Below, one piece after another: positions 43,160 through 51,930 of a stretch of DNA of 64,000 nucleotides. Position numbers and translations under genes: made by a program. The DNA is from HyVt-105 sp049975425 (lineage in GTDB: Bacteria > Bacteroidota > Bacteroidia > Bacteroidales > VadinHA17). Positions within the stretch are counted from its first letter, which is position 1. Each line of letters starts with the position of its first letter. The notes beneath the pieces are model-generated. The model saw only the letters and a program-made list of their open reading frames with translations, searched no databases and was not told where the DNA came from. The stretch covers positions 16,890 to 80,889 of the forward strand of contig JBNGDI010000012.1 of the NCBI GenBank assembly GCA_049975425.1, written 5' to 3'.

Positions 43160-44008
43160 ATGGAAAGAAACTACCATCCTGTATCAGGGTACCTGGCCGT
43201 GCTGGGTATGCTGGTGATGCTCCTCCTGATAGTATTCGGGGGTTTTCGGGGTAACGGGTATCTCATTGTGATACCCACCGTGCTGTTCATTTTTACCGCT
43301 ATCGGGTTGCTGGTGGTGAATCCGAACGAGTCGGCGGTACTGGTTTTGTTCGGTGCCTACAAGGGTACCGTCAAAAAGAACGGTTTTTTCTGGGTGAATC
43401 CTTTCTTTGTCAGGAAAAAGATTTCCCTGCGTGCCCGGAATTTCGACAGCGACCCCATCAAGGTGAACGACAAGATCGGGAACCCGATTATGATCGGCCT
43501 GGTGCTGGTATGGAAAGTGGAAGATACCTACAAGGCAGCTTTTGAAGTGGATCAGTATGAACATTTTGTGCTCGTGCAGAGCGAGGCTGCCCTCCGGAAA
43601 CTGGCAGGAAGTTATTCGTACGATAATTTTGAGGACGAGGAAGCCGAGATCACCCTCCGGGCCGGTGGGGAAGAAGTGAACAATGAACTGGAAAATGAAA
43701 TACGCGAAAGGCTGGAAATTGCCGGTATTCATGTAATCGAGGCTCGGATCAATTACATTGCCTATGCTTCTGAAATTGCCAGCGCCATGCTGCGCAGGCA
43801 GCAGGCTACAGCCATTGTTGCCGCCCGGTTCAAGATTGTGGAAGGAGCCGTGAGTATGGTGCAGATGGCCCTGGATCAGCTTTCCGAAAAGGAAATTATC
43901 GAAATGGACGAAGAGAAAAAGGCTGCTATGGTCAGCAATCTGATGGTAGTGCTTTGCGGCGACAAAGATGCCACGCCGGTAGTCAATACAGGAACCCTGC
44001 ACCAGTAA
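43160..44008 (+). CDS. SPFH (stomatin/prohibitin/flotillin) domain protein
   Basis: A 282-residue membrane-anchored protein with two N-terminal hydrophobic segments (about 12-50), then an SPFH/Band 7 domain (VVNPNESAVLVLFGAYKGTVKKNGFFWVNPF, residues 53-83) and a C-terminal coiled-coil-type helix with the typical RRQQATAIVAARFKIVEGAV. It likely forms oligomeric rings on the membrane and may organise proteases or other proteins. It is followed six bases later by a ribbon-helix-helix gene and then a zinc-ribbon gene, a grouping that suggests joint expression. Confidence 0.92.
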   Translation: MERNYHPVSGYLAVLGMLVMLLLIVFGGFRGNGYLIVIPTVLFIFTAIGLLVVNPNESAVLVLFGAYKGTVKKNGFFWVNPFFVRKKISLRARNFDSDPIKVNDKIGNPIMIGLVLVWKVEDTYKAAFEVDQYEHFVLVQSEAALRKLAGSYSYDNFEDEEAEITLRAGGEEVNNELENEIRERLEIAGIHVIEARINYIAYASEIASAMLRRQQATAIVAARFKIVEGAVSMVQMALDQLSEKEIIEMDEEKKAAMVSNLMVVLCGDKDATPVVNTGTLHQ

Positions 44009-44013
44009 TTTGT

Positions 44014-44205
44014 ATGGCAAAAAAGAAGGCATTTGTGTTACGGATCGATCCGGAGAAATTAAAAGCCATCGAGAAATGGGCTGCCGATGAGTTCCGGAGT
44101 ACAAACGGCCAGATTGAATGGATTATCGACCGGGCCCTGAGAGAGTCGGGGAGGAATCCCCGGAAAAAGACTTCCGGCGGCAGTGGTGAGGAACAGAAAC
44201 AATAA
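44014..44205 (+). CDS. Arc/ribbon-helix-helix-like small DNA-binding protein
   Basis: A 63-residue protein with an N-terminal ribbon-helix-helix pattern: KKKAFVLRIDPEKLKAIEKWAADEFRSTNGQIEWIIDRAL. The first strand VLRIDPE and the second helix fit Arc/MetJ-type domains. The C-terminal tail is Lys/Ser/Gly/Glu rich. The ATG at 44014 is chosen directly after the SPFH stop. Similar small Arc-like proteins next to SPFH genes are familiar from other bacteria; they may be toxin-antitoxin-type or local regulators, which is inference. Confidence 0.82.
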   Translation: MAKKKAFVLRIDPEKLKAIEKWAADEFRSTNGQIEWIIDRALRESGRNPRKKTSGGSGEEQKQ

Positions 44206-44217
44206 GAATGAAATGTT

Positions 44218-44436
44218 ATGGATCATTTGGCGCGAATGAAATACCAGTGTCCCAAATGCGGGGCAAAGCATTATGAAATAGATGAATTCCGGGCTGTAGG
44301 CGGTGTGTTCAGCAAGCTGTTCGATATTCAGAACCGGCGTTTCACAACCGTTACCTGCAGCCGCTGCCGGTATACTGAAATTTACAAAACTTCCCAGAAA
44401 AAGTTCGGGAATGTAGTGGATTTCTTTTTCAATTAG
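44218..44436 (+). CDS. Zinc-ribbon nucleic-acid-binding-like protein (DUF2082 type)
   Basis: A 72-residue zinc-ribbon protein with CPKC (about 10-13) and CSRC (about 47-50) zinc ligand pairs and the family pattern EFRAVGGVFSKLFDIQNRRFTTVTCSRCRYTEIYK. Translation may start at 44218 or at the internal ATG at 44236, which is the more usual start (MKYQCPKCG). Its stop overlaps the convergent rsmE stop by a few bases. Function unknown; the family is predicted to bind nucleic acids. Confidence 0.85.
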   Translation: MDHLARMKYQCPKCGAKHYEIDEFRAVGGVFSKLFDIQNRRFTTVTCSRCRYTEIYKTSQKKFGNVVDFFFN

Positions 44437-45146
44437 CCGGCTGTCAGCTTATTGATTACCTGAACCAGGTGGCAGGCCAGGATGCCAGCCGTTTCGGTAC
44501 GGTATACGGCAGGTCCCAGGCTTACCGGCACAAAACCCGATGCAACGGCCAGGGCCGCTTCATCGGGCGTGAAATCGCCTTCGGGCCCTATCAATACGAG
44601 TACGTCATCTCCCGGCCTGATCATCCTGCCGAGGTAGGGGCCCGGCTGTTCCCCCTCACACCAGGCTATGTATTTCTGTATGTTTCCGGAATTCTTAGCC
44701 AAACGGTGGAATGGAGTCATTTTGTCAATCTGTGGAAGAAAAGGGCGGCGGCACTGCTTCATGGCTGCCACGGAGATTTTTTTCAGACGTTCGCTTTTGA
44801 TGGTTTTCCTTTCCGAGCGCATGCACAAAAGGGGAGTGATACGGTTAACCCCGCACTCTGTGGCTTTTTCCACCAGCCATTCCATCCGGTCTATCGACTT
44901 GGTGGGAGCCACGGCCAGATGCACCGTTGCTGATGAAGGAGCCTCAAGATGCCGCTGAAGCACCTCGCAACGTGTGGCCCGTGGATCGGCCTTTGTAATC
45001 TGTGCTTCACATAAGAGTCCCTTGCCGTCGGTGATCATGATCCGTTCACCATCCCTCAGCCTGAGTACACGTGTTGCATGATGTGACTCGGTGTTGCTCA
45101 GCAGGATTTCTCCCTGACCGATTTCTTCCTGATAAAACCAATGCAT
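44433..45146 (-). CDS. rsmE: 16S rRNA (uracil1498-N3)-methyltransferase
   Basis: A 237-residue SPOUT-class methyltransferase. It has the N-terminal PUA-like segment HHATRVLRLRDGERIMITDG, KSIDRMEWLVEKATECGVNRITPL in the core, and the C-terminal knot motifs VLIGPEGDFTPDE and VSLGPAVYRTETA. The ATG at 45146 (MHWFYQEE) is chosen; the frame is open further upstream to 45311 but that part overlaps the start of the divergent YfcE gene. It converges with the zinc-ribbon gene. Confidence 0.95.
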   Translation of the reverse strand: MHWFYQEEIGQGEILLSNTESHHATRVLRLRDGERIMITDGKGLLCEAQITKADPRATRCEVLQRHLEAPSSATVHLAVAPTKSIDRMEWLVEKATECGVNRITPLLCMRSERKTIKSERLKKISVAAMKQCRRPFLPQIDKMTPFHRLAKNSGNIQKYIAWCEGEQPGPYLGRMIRPGDDVLVLIGPEGDFTPDEAALAVASGFVPVSLGPAVYRTETAGILACHLVQVINKLTAG

Positions 45147-45197
45147 ATCTTTGCTCCCTGCAACAAAGATAACCATTCTGCATAAGTTCGTATATGC

Positions 45198-45716
45198 ATG
45201 AAAACCATTGGCGTTATTTCCGATACCCACGGTACCCTCGACGAACCTTTTATCCGGTTTCTGGAGCCCTGTGATGAGATATGGCATGCAGGGGATATAG
45301 GGTCCGGACATGTAGCCGATTTACTGGAAAAGACGGGCCGGTTAAGGGCTGTGTACGGGAATATTGACGATCAGCAGATCCGTTCCAGATTTCCTGCCGT
45401 ACAGCTTTTTATGTGTGAGGAGATGAAAGTGATGATCGTGCATATCGGGGGATATCCTCCCCGGTATAACAGGCAGATTCTGCCTTTGCTGAATACTGAA
45501 AAGCCGGGGATCCTGGTAACCGGTCATTCCCATATTCTGAAGGTTCAGTATGACCGGAAGCACAGGCTGATGTATATCAATCCGGGGGCGGCGGGAAGGT
45601 CGGGGTTCCACCGGAAGAGAACCGCCGTAAGATTCGGCCTTGACCGCGAGGGCCTGCACAATATGGAAGTGCTGGAAACGGAACGTGCTTCGGGTAACAG
45701 AACTGAAAATCAATAA
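45198..45716 (+). CDS. YfcE family metallophosphodiesterase
   Basis: A 172-residue calcineurin-like phosphoesterase with all metal-binding motifs: VISDTHG at 6-12, HAGDIG at about 31-36, VYGNIDDQ at about 54-61, VHIGGYPP and LVTGHSH at about 111-117. Related proteins hydrolyse artificial phosphodiesters; the natural substrate is unclear. It is divergent from rsmE, and its last bases overlap the end of the 1500-residue minus-strand gene by seven bases. Confidence 0.92.
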   Translation: MKTIGVISDTHGTLDEPFIRFLEPCDEIWHAGDIGSGHVADLLEKTGRLRAVYGNIDDQQIRSRFPAVQLFMCEEMKVMIVHIGGYPPRYNRQILPLLNTEKPGILVTGHSHILKVQYDRKHRLMYINPGAAGRSGFHRKRTAVRFGLDREGLHNMEVLETERASGNRTENQ

Positions 45717-48700
45717 GTGTCGGGGAGGGCTTCATCTTCACCCGCATTACTTTGTCGGATTCTACGGAGGAACATATCCATTTTCCTGTCAACGGCGATC
45801 ATATAAATGTAAGGCGTTTCGTTTCCACGGGTATTCAGTGTTCTCTGTCTTACGTTCAGTCCCGTAAGGATATCGCGGTATGCATTGTTTGAAGAAATGC
45901 TCTGCATCACACCCCGGGTGTACCCGAAATAGTAATAGGTTCCCGACTCAACATCGAGGTAAATATCCATCATGTCACCGCTGCGCCGTTTTTGTATTTC
46001 GATGTGACCGTCTACCATCACATTGAGAGGGGTCTGCAGAATATTGCCGATCCCGATTTTTCCTTCCGACCGGTAGGAATTGGCAGCATGATCCCAACGG
46101 AGCTTTACATGAGGAAGCATAAGTGAAAAGGTCATCTGTTCGGGCACATTGTTCAGCACTCCGTACAGGCTAAGTTGTTCCATAACCTTACTTGATTCCG
46201 TTTTTCCCAGTAAATGGGTGAATTGTTTCATGACCGTTTGCGAGTTCATATCCAGGGGCGGAAGGGTGGGAATGGAACGGATATCTGAATACATGGTGTT
46301 GAGCGCGTCTTCTGCAAAGAAAAAATTCAGTCCCAGCATTACATCGAGTTCGGTTTCTCCTGTTTCAAGATGGGTGGTGATTTCCCCGTAGGCACTAAGT
46401 TTGAGCTGACCCAGATCAATGCCCAGATCCAGTTTGCCTTCGCCGTGCAGCCTGCAGTAATTCCTGTCGAAGCGGATCAGGCTTTCTGCAAGTTCGGGGT
46501 TGGCTCTTTTTTCAAGCGAACCCACACGGTATTCCCCGCTTTCTTCGTCAAACCACAGATAACCCGAAGCCGAGCTGATGGGTATGTCAGAATAGTTTTT
46601 CCGGCCGCTGAAGAAAGCCGGGTAAATATGGATCGAATCATTGGTGATGAAGTGGCCGGTATATATTCTCACATTATTCATGGCCCGGGGTTCCGGAGGC
46701 ACGGGGATCAGTACATCGGCCGGATCGATTTTTGATGTGAACCCGATGAAATTCCTGGCTATACCCGGACAATCATACTGTGCCCTGGCTCCACCTGAAA
46801 ATGTAAGGTATTCACTTCCCGCTTCCAGGGTTACTTTTCCCGCGAATTCAAAATACGGGTCGAGCATCAGTGGGGAAGCTTCTGATACGCTTCCTTCGGC
46901 TACGGTATGATAAGCCGTATCCACCTTGATATCATCCATTACGATTATCTGGCTGTTCCCGTCCCGGTCTACATAATCGTATTTCCCGCTTCCGAAGTAT
47001 TCCTTTCGTCCGAGAATATCGACAGATGCTTCATAGATACGGTGTTTCAGCTCACCTGAAAGAATATGTATCTCGGTATTTCTCAGTGTTTGGATGTGTG
47101 CGTTGGCTTCTACGGTAACTTCCCGGTTTCCGGGAATCAGCAGGGCATCGGCCACTTCAATCTGATCCACACCTTCGGCATGCAGGATGTTGTTGCGGGC
47201 GTCGAACCGGGTAGTGGTGGCCCGGAATGCCAGGGAGTCCTGCTGCGGGTGTGTCGAAATCAGCCGGTTGATCTTCCTGTCACGCTCAGCCGTTTGCAGA
47301 GGATCTGAAGCCGATCTTCCCGACGGTCGGTTGGTAAGCAGCCATTCTTCTTTTTCGATGTCCCATTCCATGTAATTGGTATAGGTAATATAACGGTTTT
47401 CAGGAAAGGAGACTTCCTGCACCAGCTCATTCGAACGAAAGATTCCCTGGTTCTGGCTGAGACTGACGGCGGCATTGAAATTTTTTGTTTCCAGGATTTT
47501 CCTCGACCCGTCGGGCGAGAACATGTGAAAACCTATGCTATCGCTCTGGAACCGTCTGGAATAGAAATGATAATTATTGGATGACAGTCTGATACGATCC
47601 ATAGCCAGTACTCCGATGCCAGCAAGATTTCCGGGAGTGAGGGTGAGGGTTCCTGTTAAACGGGCCTTTCCGGCGTACATATCAAACGGGCTGGCACCAC
47701 TGAGGGCCAGGAAACGGTCTTCGCCGGGATACCACCGGATATTGACCGATTCGGAGCTGATTTCCGGCAATCCCTCATCCTGGTTCAGGGGACTCATCTC
47801 AAACCGGCTGGCTACGGTGACCATCGAGTCGGGATAGAACATGAATTCTTCGGAATGAAGGGTGGTATTCTGATGGATCATCATTCCTGAACCCCGAAGT
47901 CCTTCATTGCTCATTTCCAAATGATCATAGAATATTCCTTTTCCTCCGTAAAGCGGAAATCCTTCTTCAGGCACTTCATGGGAAAATCCCAGAGAATAGT
48001 CCTCCTGCATCCTGAGGGTTTGCGGGAAGGCAGGCAGGATGCCTTTTGATTCAAAATCCCCGTCAAATACAACATCCTCCCGTGTGAAATGGTCCAGTTC
48101 CCTGATGGTGAACGGATTGATCTCGAAGCGGATCCCTTCTTCCCTTAACCCTGTGGTGTCGCCGGGGATTTGGCCCTGGTAATAGACAAAGGCTTTTTTG
48201 TCGGTGCTGAATATGGGATATTCCCGGGAACTTATCCGCCCCGATTTGTTATCGGGCCTGTCGATATCCAGTTCGCCGCTGGCTACTTCGATCCTGTTCT
48301 TTACTTCGGTGATATGCACCAGGCCTGTTTGCGGATCGCGTTCTTCAAGCCTCAGGGCAATGGAATCGATAGCCGGCATGGATATGCGAAAAGAATCGTA
48401 ATCAAAATGAAACTGGTGCCCGTAAAAAGTGAATAATCCTGCTTCCACACGGCCATCGAAAAGAAAGTTCCTGTTCTCCTGCAGTATGATATTTGTCCCT
48501 GAGGGTACCAGGGCTACATTCTGGGAATCGCTAAGAAAGATGGCTCCCACCCCGTTGATGGTCAGATCGGATGTTCGCAGGTCGAGGCTTGCATTGATGT
48601 CGGGACTCCGAACTTCGCTGTTTATCACGATTACATCATAATCAATCCTGCCCGAATGGGCATCCAGGTAATTGTGCAATTTTTCCTTTATGGTGACTTC

Positions 48701-50212
48701 GCTGGTTTCCGGATCATAATAGAGAAACCCTTCTGTTGCAAGCAGGATCACTGTTTGCTGTACCTGTTCCAGCGGCATCTTCATCCAGTTGGCCAGCTCC
48801 TGCACGGGAAACTGTTCGGAATAGTACCATTCAGCAAAACGGTTGATCACTGCCAGCGGGTTGTTAAGGTCTATTCCCTGTAAACGGCGGTAATGGTTTT
48901 CCTTGAAGTAGTTTACCGAGCGGAAACTGGCCTGCCCCATGGCTGAGCCGGGCGCCATGGTCATTCTGATTACCGGCTCGTCGATTTTCCAGGCGAGCTG
49001 CTCGAAGGTCATGTCCACTTCGTGCAGGGAATTGAAATAGGGACTGCGGGTCATGATGTTGTCTGTACGAAGCAGGGAAAGTTCTCTATTCCCGATACCG
49101 AATGTAAAATAGATCTCCGGATGAAAGATGGAGTCTTTAGCCATGTAAATGGTGATTTCGGTATTGCTGCTGTTGACCCGGTCTTTTCTGAAAACAAAAA
49201 AATCGGAAAGTGCTTTCAGTACCAGGGTGTCCTGCCGGTAAATATAAATGGTGGCCGGCCTTCTGTCGCCTCCGCTTCCGTTCAGGCGTGCGCCCTGCAT
49301 GGAAAAACCACCGTCAAAATCAATGTTGTCATACAGGTTCTTAACAAACATCCGCCGCACATAGGAGTCAAATTGGGGATGAGTGGCCCTTTCGGGGGAA
49401 ATGATATTCTTTGTCTTCTCATGGAGTACACCCAGCAGGGGGGAGTCGAAATATTCCAGTTGGTGAAAGAGTACGCTGTCAGCAGTATACTCAGCTCGGC
49501 TCATATCAATTGTGCAGGCGTCGAGCAGGGCATAAACCGAGTCGGGATGAAACCCTGCCCTTTCCCAGGTGACCTTTCCTTTTGATCCGGTCCATGTCAG
49601 TGAAAACGGATCATACCGACCGCGGGTTCCCGTAATCATTGTACTGTCACGCTGGGCATAACATATCAGATCGGTTTCCTCGAAGAGAATGGCCAGGGTA
49701 TCGCTGAAATCCATCCGGAAATCCGGTGAAGTGGCTTTCCATATAACAGATCTGGACCTGTTCAGAATTCCATCGGACAGCAGGGCAAGGGAATTTTCAA
49801 GAAATTGTTCTATATTCCTGAGGCTGAGGGAAGGATTTTGCAGGGCCCACTGAAATCCCGCCTCCCATGCAAGCCGGTTGTGTTCACCGGTAGTTCCCTG
49901 CCTGAATTCAGACATAATCTGCAGGAGGGTAAGAAAATGAGGCTTCGGCCGTCCCCGTTTTTCCAGCAGGGCATTGAATATCTGGTGAATATTACGGCGC
50001 CAGGCTACATCCCTGTCGGATGAACGGTAAAAGGTAATGAAATCCTCCACATCAATCATCTCGTCCTCACTCAGGTACCTTTCCATGTATTCGTGGAATT
50101 GCCCGGGGAATTGGAGTGAATCGGAGGAAAATCCCCTGAGTACCTGACCCTGTAATTCCCGGGGCATCAACCCGGACAGAAAGAGCAGAAGGATGAGCCA
50201 CCTGGATCTCAT
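45710..50212 (-). CDS. Very large secreted hypothetical protein (1500 residues)
   Basis: A signal peptide (MRSRWLILLLFLSGLMPREL, cleavage near QGQV) leads a 1500-residue protein. The N-terminal 500 residues are mixed helical; the rest is strongly beta-rich with repeated short motifs such as GxxxYDxxxxI, FDYDSFRISMPAID and LSGGAxxxY-like strands. The section around residues 1090-1180 reads like OstA/LptA-type beta-jellyroll segments (LHAEGVDQIEVAD, VEANAHI, LEAGSEYLTFSGGARA). No domain is confidently recognised. Similar long conserved hypotheticals occur in Bacteroidota; the location is probably periplasm or outer membrane. Confidence 0.75.
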   Translation of the reverse strand: MRSRWLILLLFLSGLMPRELQGQVLRGFSSDSLQFPGQFHEYMERYLSEDEMIDVEDFITFYRSSDRDVAWRRNIHQIFNALLEKRGRPKPHFLTLLQIMSEFRQGTTGEHNRLAWEAGFQWALQNPSLSLRNIEQFLENSLALLSDGILNRSRSVIWKATSPDFRMDFSDTLAILFEETDLICYAQRDSTMITGTRGRYDPFSLTWTGSKGKVTWERAGFHPDSVYALLDACTIDMSRAEYTADSVLFHQLEYFDSPLLGVLHEKTKNIISPERATHPQFDSYVRRMFVKNLYDNIDFDGGFSMQGARLNGSGGDRRPATIYIYRQDTLVLKALSDFFVFRKDRVNSSNTEITIYMAKDSIFHPEIYFTFGIGNRELSLLRTDNIMTRSPYFNSLHEVDMTFEQLAWKIDEPVIRMTMAPGSAMGQASFRSVNYFKENHYRRLQGIDLNNPLAVINRFAEWYYSEQFPVQELANWMKMPLEQVQQTVILLATEGFLYYDPETSEVTIKEKLHNYLDAHSGRIDYDVIVINSEVRSPDINASLDLRTSDLTINGVGAIFLSDSQNVALVPSGTNIILQENRNFLFDGRVEAGLFTFYGHQFHFDYDSFRISMPAIDSIALRLEERDPQTGLVHITEVKNRIEVASGELDIDRPDNKSGRISSREYPIFSTDKKAFVYYQGQIPGDTTGLREEGIRFEINPFTIRELDHFTREDVVFDGDFESKGILPAFPQTLRMQEDYSLGFSHEVPEEGFPLYGGKGIFYDHLEMSNEGLRGSGMMIHQNTTLHSEEFMFYPDSMVTVASRFEMSPLNQDEGLPEISSESVNIRWYPGEDRFLALSGASPFDMYAGKARLTGTLTLTPGNLAGIGVLAMDRIRLSSNNYHFYSRRFQSDSIGFHMFSPDGSRKILETKNFNAAVSLSQNQGIFRSNELVQEVSFPENRYITYTNYMEWDIEKEEWLLTNRPSGRSASDPLQTAERDRKINRLISTHPQQDSLAFRATTTRFDARNNILHAEGVDQIEVADALLIPGNREVTVEANAHIQTLRNTEIHILSGELKHRIYEASVDILGRKEYFGSGKYDYVDRDGNSQIIVMDDIKVDTAYHTVAEGSVSEASPLMLDPYFEFAGKVTLEAGSEYLTFSGGARAQYDCPGIARNFIGFTSKIDPADVLIPVPPEPRAMNNVRIYTGHFITNDSIHIYPAFFSGRKNYSDIPISSASGYLWFDEESGEYRVGSLEKRANPELAESLIRFDRNYCRLHGEGKLDLGIDLGQLKLSAYGEITTHLETGETELDVMLGLNFFFAEDALNTMYSDIRSIPTLPPLDMNSQTVMKQFTHLLGKTESSKVMEQLSLYGVLNNVPEQMTFSLMLPHVKLRWDHAANSYRSEGKIGIGNILQTPLNVMVDGHIEIQKRRSGDMMDIYLDVESGTYYYFGYTRGVMQSISSNNAYRDILTGLNVRQRTLNTRGNETPYIYMIAVDRKMDMFLRRIRQSNAGEDEALPDTY

Positions 50213-50249
50213 AGAGGAAAACTTGCTGCACTAAAAATAACAACTGTTG

Positions 50250-51110
50250 TTAAGTATGCAAAACCCTGACCGGCCGGGTGAACAAAAGTGCCGCCCATCC
50301 GGCCTTTTCATCCCCGCCGGCCTCCAGGTATCCTGCCTGCAGGGCTGCCGGCCTTACTTCCCCGCTGTTGCCGGTAATAAAACCGCTGGTCAGCAGCTGT
50401 CCGCCCGGCCGGGTGGCCCGGAAAAACCGGGGAATATCCTCCCGGATGACATTCAGGTTGATATTGGCCAGCACCAGGTCGAACAGACCTCTTCCTTCAA
50501 GCAGCGAAGCATCCCCGGTAGCCAGTTCCGTATGGGTGCACCGGTTGATGCTCAGGTTCTCGAGGGCATTTTCCACAGCCCATTCGTTATTGTCCACTGC
50601 AAGCACTTCTTCAGCCCCCCGTTTTTCAGCCAAGATGGACAGGATCCCTGTTCCGCATCCCATGTCCAGCACTTTTTTCCCGGAGAGGTTCATTTTCAGC
50701 ATTCCGGCGATCATCAAGGCTGTTGTGGGATGATGGCCGGTACCGAATGACATTTTGGGGGTCAGCACCACCTCCACCGGGTATTTCTTCTTTATCTGAT
50801 GGAACGGAGCCCTGATCAGGCAGGTTTCTTCAATCACCACCGGGGGGAAATTCTTTTCCCATTCTTCGTTCCAGTTTTTTTCCGCCAGGGTGGATATTTT
50901 CCACTGTACAGAGCCTATCACGCTAACCAGGTGATCCAGGAGCTGTGAAATCTTATCAGGTTGAAAGGCATTTTCGGGCATGTAGCATCTGATCTCGGTT
51001 TCCAGTTCTTCAAAACCCTGAAAACCGGCCCCGGCCAGGTATGCAGTCAGGATTTCCCTGATTTCCGGGCGATCCTGACCGGGTCTGCATATGAGTTCGA
51101 TGTATCCCAA
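50250..51110 (-). CDS. prmA: Ribosomal protein L11 methyltransferase
   Basis: A 286-residue PrmA: the N-terminal domain recognises L11, and the C-terminal Rossmann domain has FGTGHHPTTALMIAGM, SAM motif LDMGCGTGILSILAEKRGA and the catalytic-region motif DLVLANINLNVI. It trimethylates L11. It is 12 bases downstream of tpiA on the same strand and so probably co-transcribed, and is followed 37 bases later by the 1500-residue gene. Confidence 0.95.
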   Translation of the reverse strand: MGYIELICRPGQDRPEIREILTAYLAGAGFQGFEELETEIRCYMPENAFQPDKISQLLDHLVSVIGSVQWKISTLAEKNWNEEWEKNFPPVVIEETCLIRAPFHQIKKKYPVEVVLTPKMSFGTGHHPTTALMIAGMLKMNLSGKKVLDMGCGTGILSILAEKRGAEEVLAVDNNEWAVENALENLSINRCTHTELATGDASLLEGRGLFDLVLANINLNVIREDIPRFFRATRPGGQLLTSGFITGNSGEVRPAALQAGYLEAGGDEKAGWAALLFTRPVRVLHT

Positions 51111-51122
51111 ATAGTTGCCTTT

Positions 51123-51881
51123 TCAGAAGGAACGTGCAATTTGCATAAATTCATCGGCCTTCAGGGATGCTCCGCCGATCAGTCCGCCGTCTACATCGGG
51201 CTGGGCAAAGATTTCGGCTGCATTCGACGCCTTGCAGCTCCCTCCGTAGAGGATGGGGATGTCGTTTGCCGTTTCTTCATCATACCTTTCTGCTATCATT
51301 TTCCTGATGGCAGCCTGCATTTCCTGGGCCTGCTCAGGTGTGGCGGTTTTTCCGGTTCCAATGGCCCATACCGGTTCATAGGCAATGATCACCTTCCGGA
51401 AATCGACTTCGTCCAGCCTGAACAGGGTATTGTAGAGCTGTTTCTTTACCACCTCAAAATGGTTGCCGGCTTCCCTTTCTTCCAGCAACTCACCGCAGCA
51501 GAAAATGGGAATCAGGCTTTCCTCCAGGGCCAGCCGTACCTTTTTGAAAAGGACCTCGTCTTTTTCACTGAACAGTGTTCTTCGTTCGGAATGGCCTATA
51601 ATGACATGGGTGGCCCCCGTTGTCCGGATCATGGCCACGGATACCTCTCCCGTAAATGCGCCTTCTTTTTCGGAAGCACAGTTCTGGGCGGCATATTTTA
51701 CTCCTGAACCGGCTGTGGCCTTGACCAGTTCCGATATATGGGTAAAAGGTGGGGCCATAATCAATTCTATGTCGCCAGGCCTGTTCTTGATATAATCTTT
51801 TGCCACATCACCTGCCAGTTGGAGGCCTTCCTCCAGAGTGGTGTTCATTTTCCAGTTTCCGGCTACAATTCTTTGTCTCAT
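51123..51881 (-). CDS. tpiA: Triosephosphate isomerase
   Basis: A 252-residue TIM barrel with the N-terminal GNWKMN (Lys about 11), catalytic His in HVIIGHSERR (about 98), catalytic Glu in AYEPVWAIGTGKTA (about 170) and phosphate-binding GGSCKASNA and GGLIGGASL. Interconverts dihydroxyacetone phosphate and glyceraldehyde 3-phosphate. It sits in a run with BT_3928, an OppB-like permease and prmA; the tpiA-BT_3928 neighbourhood is common in Bacteroidota. Confidence 0.97.
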   Translation of the reverse strand: MRQRIVAGNWKMNTTLEEGLQLAGDVAKDYIKNRPGDIELIMAPPFTHISELVKATAGSGVKYAAQNCASEKEGAFTGEVSVAMIRTTGATHVIIGHSERRTLFSEKDEVLFKKVRLALEESLIPIFCCGELLEEREAGNHFEVVKKQLYNTLFRLDEVDFRKVIIAYEPVWAIGTGKTATPEQAQEMQAAIRKMIAERYDEETANDIPILYGGSCKASNAAEIFAQPDVDGGLIGGASLKADEFMQIARSF

Positions 51882-51930
51882 CTTTTCTGGTTTTTAATTT
51901 GATTAAACAATTGAATGATAACATTTTTCG

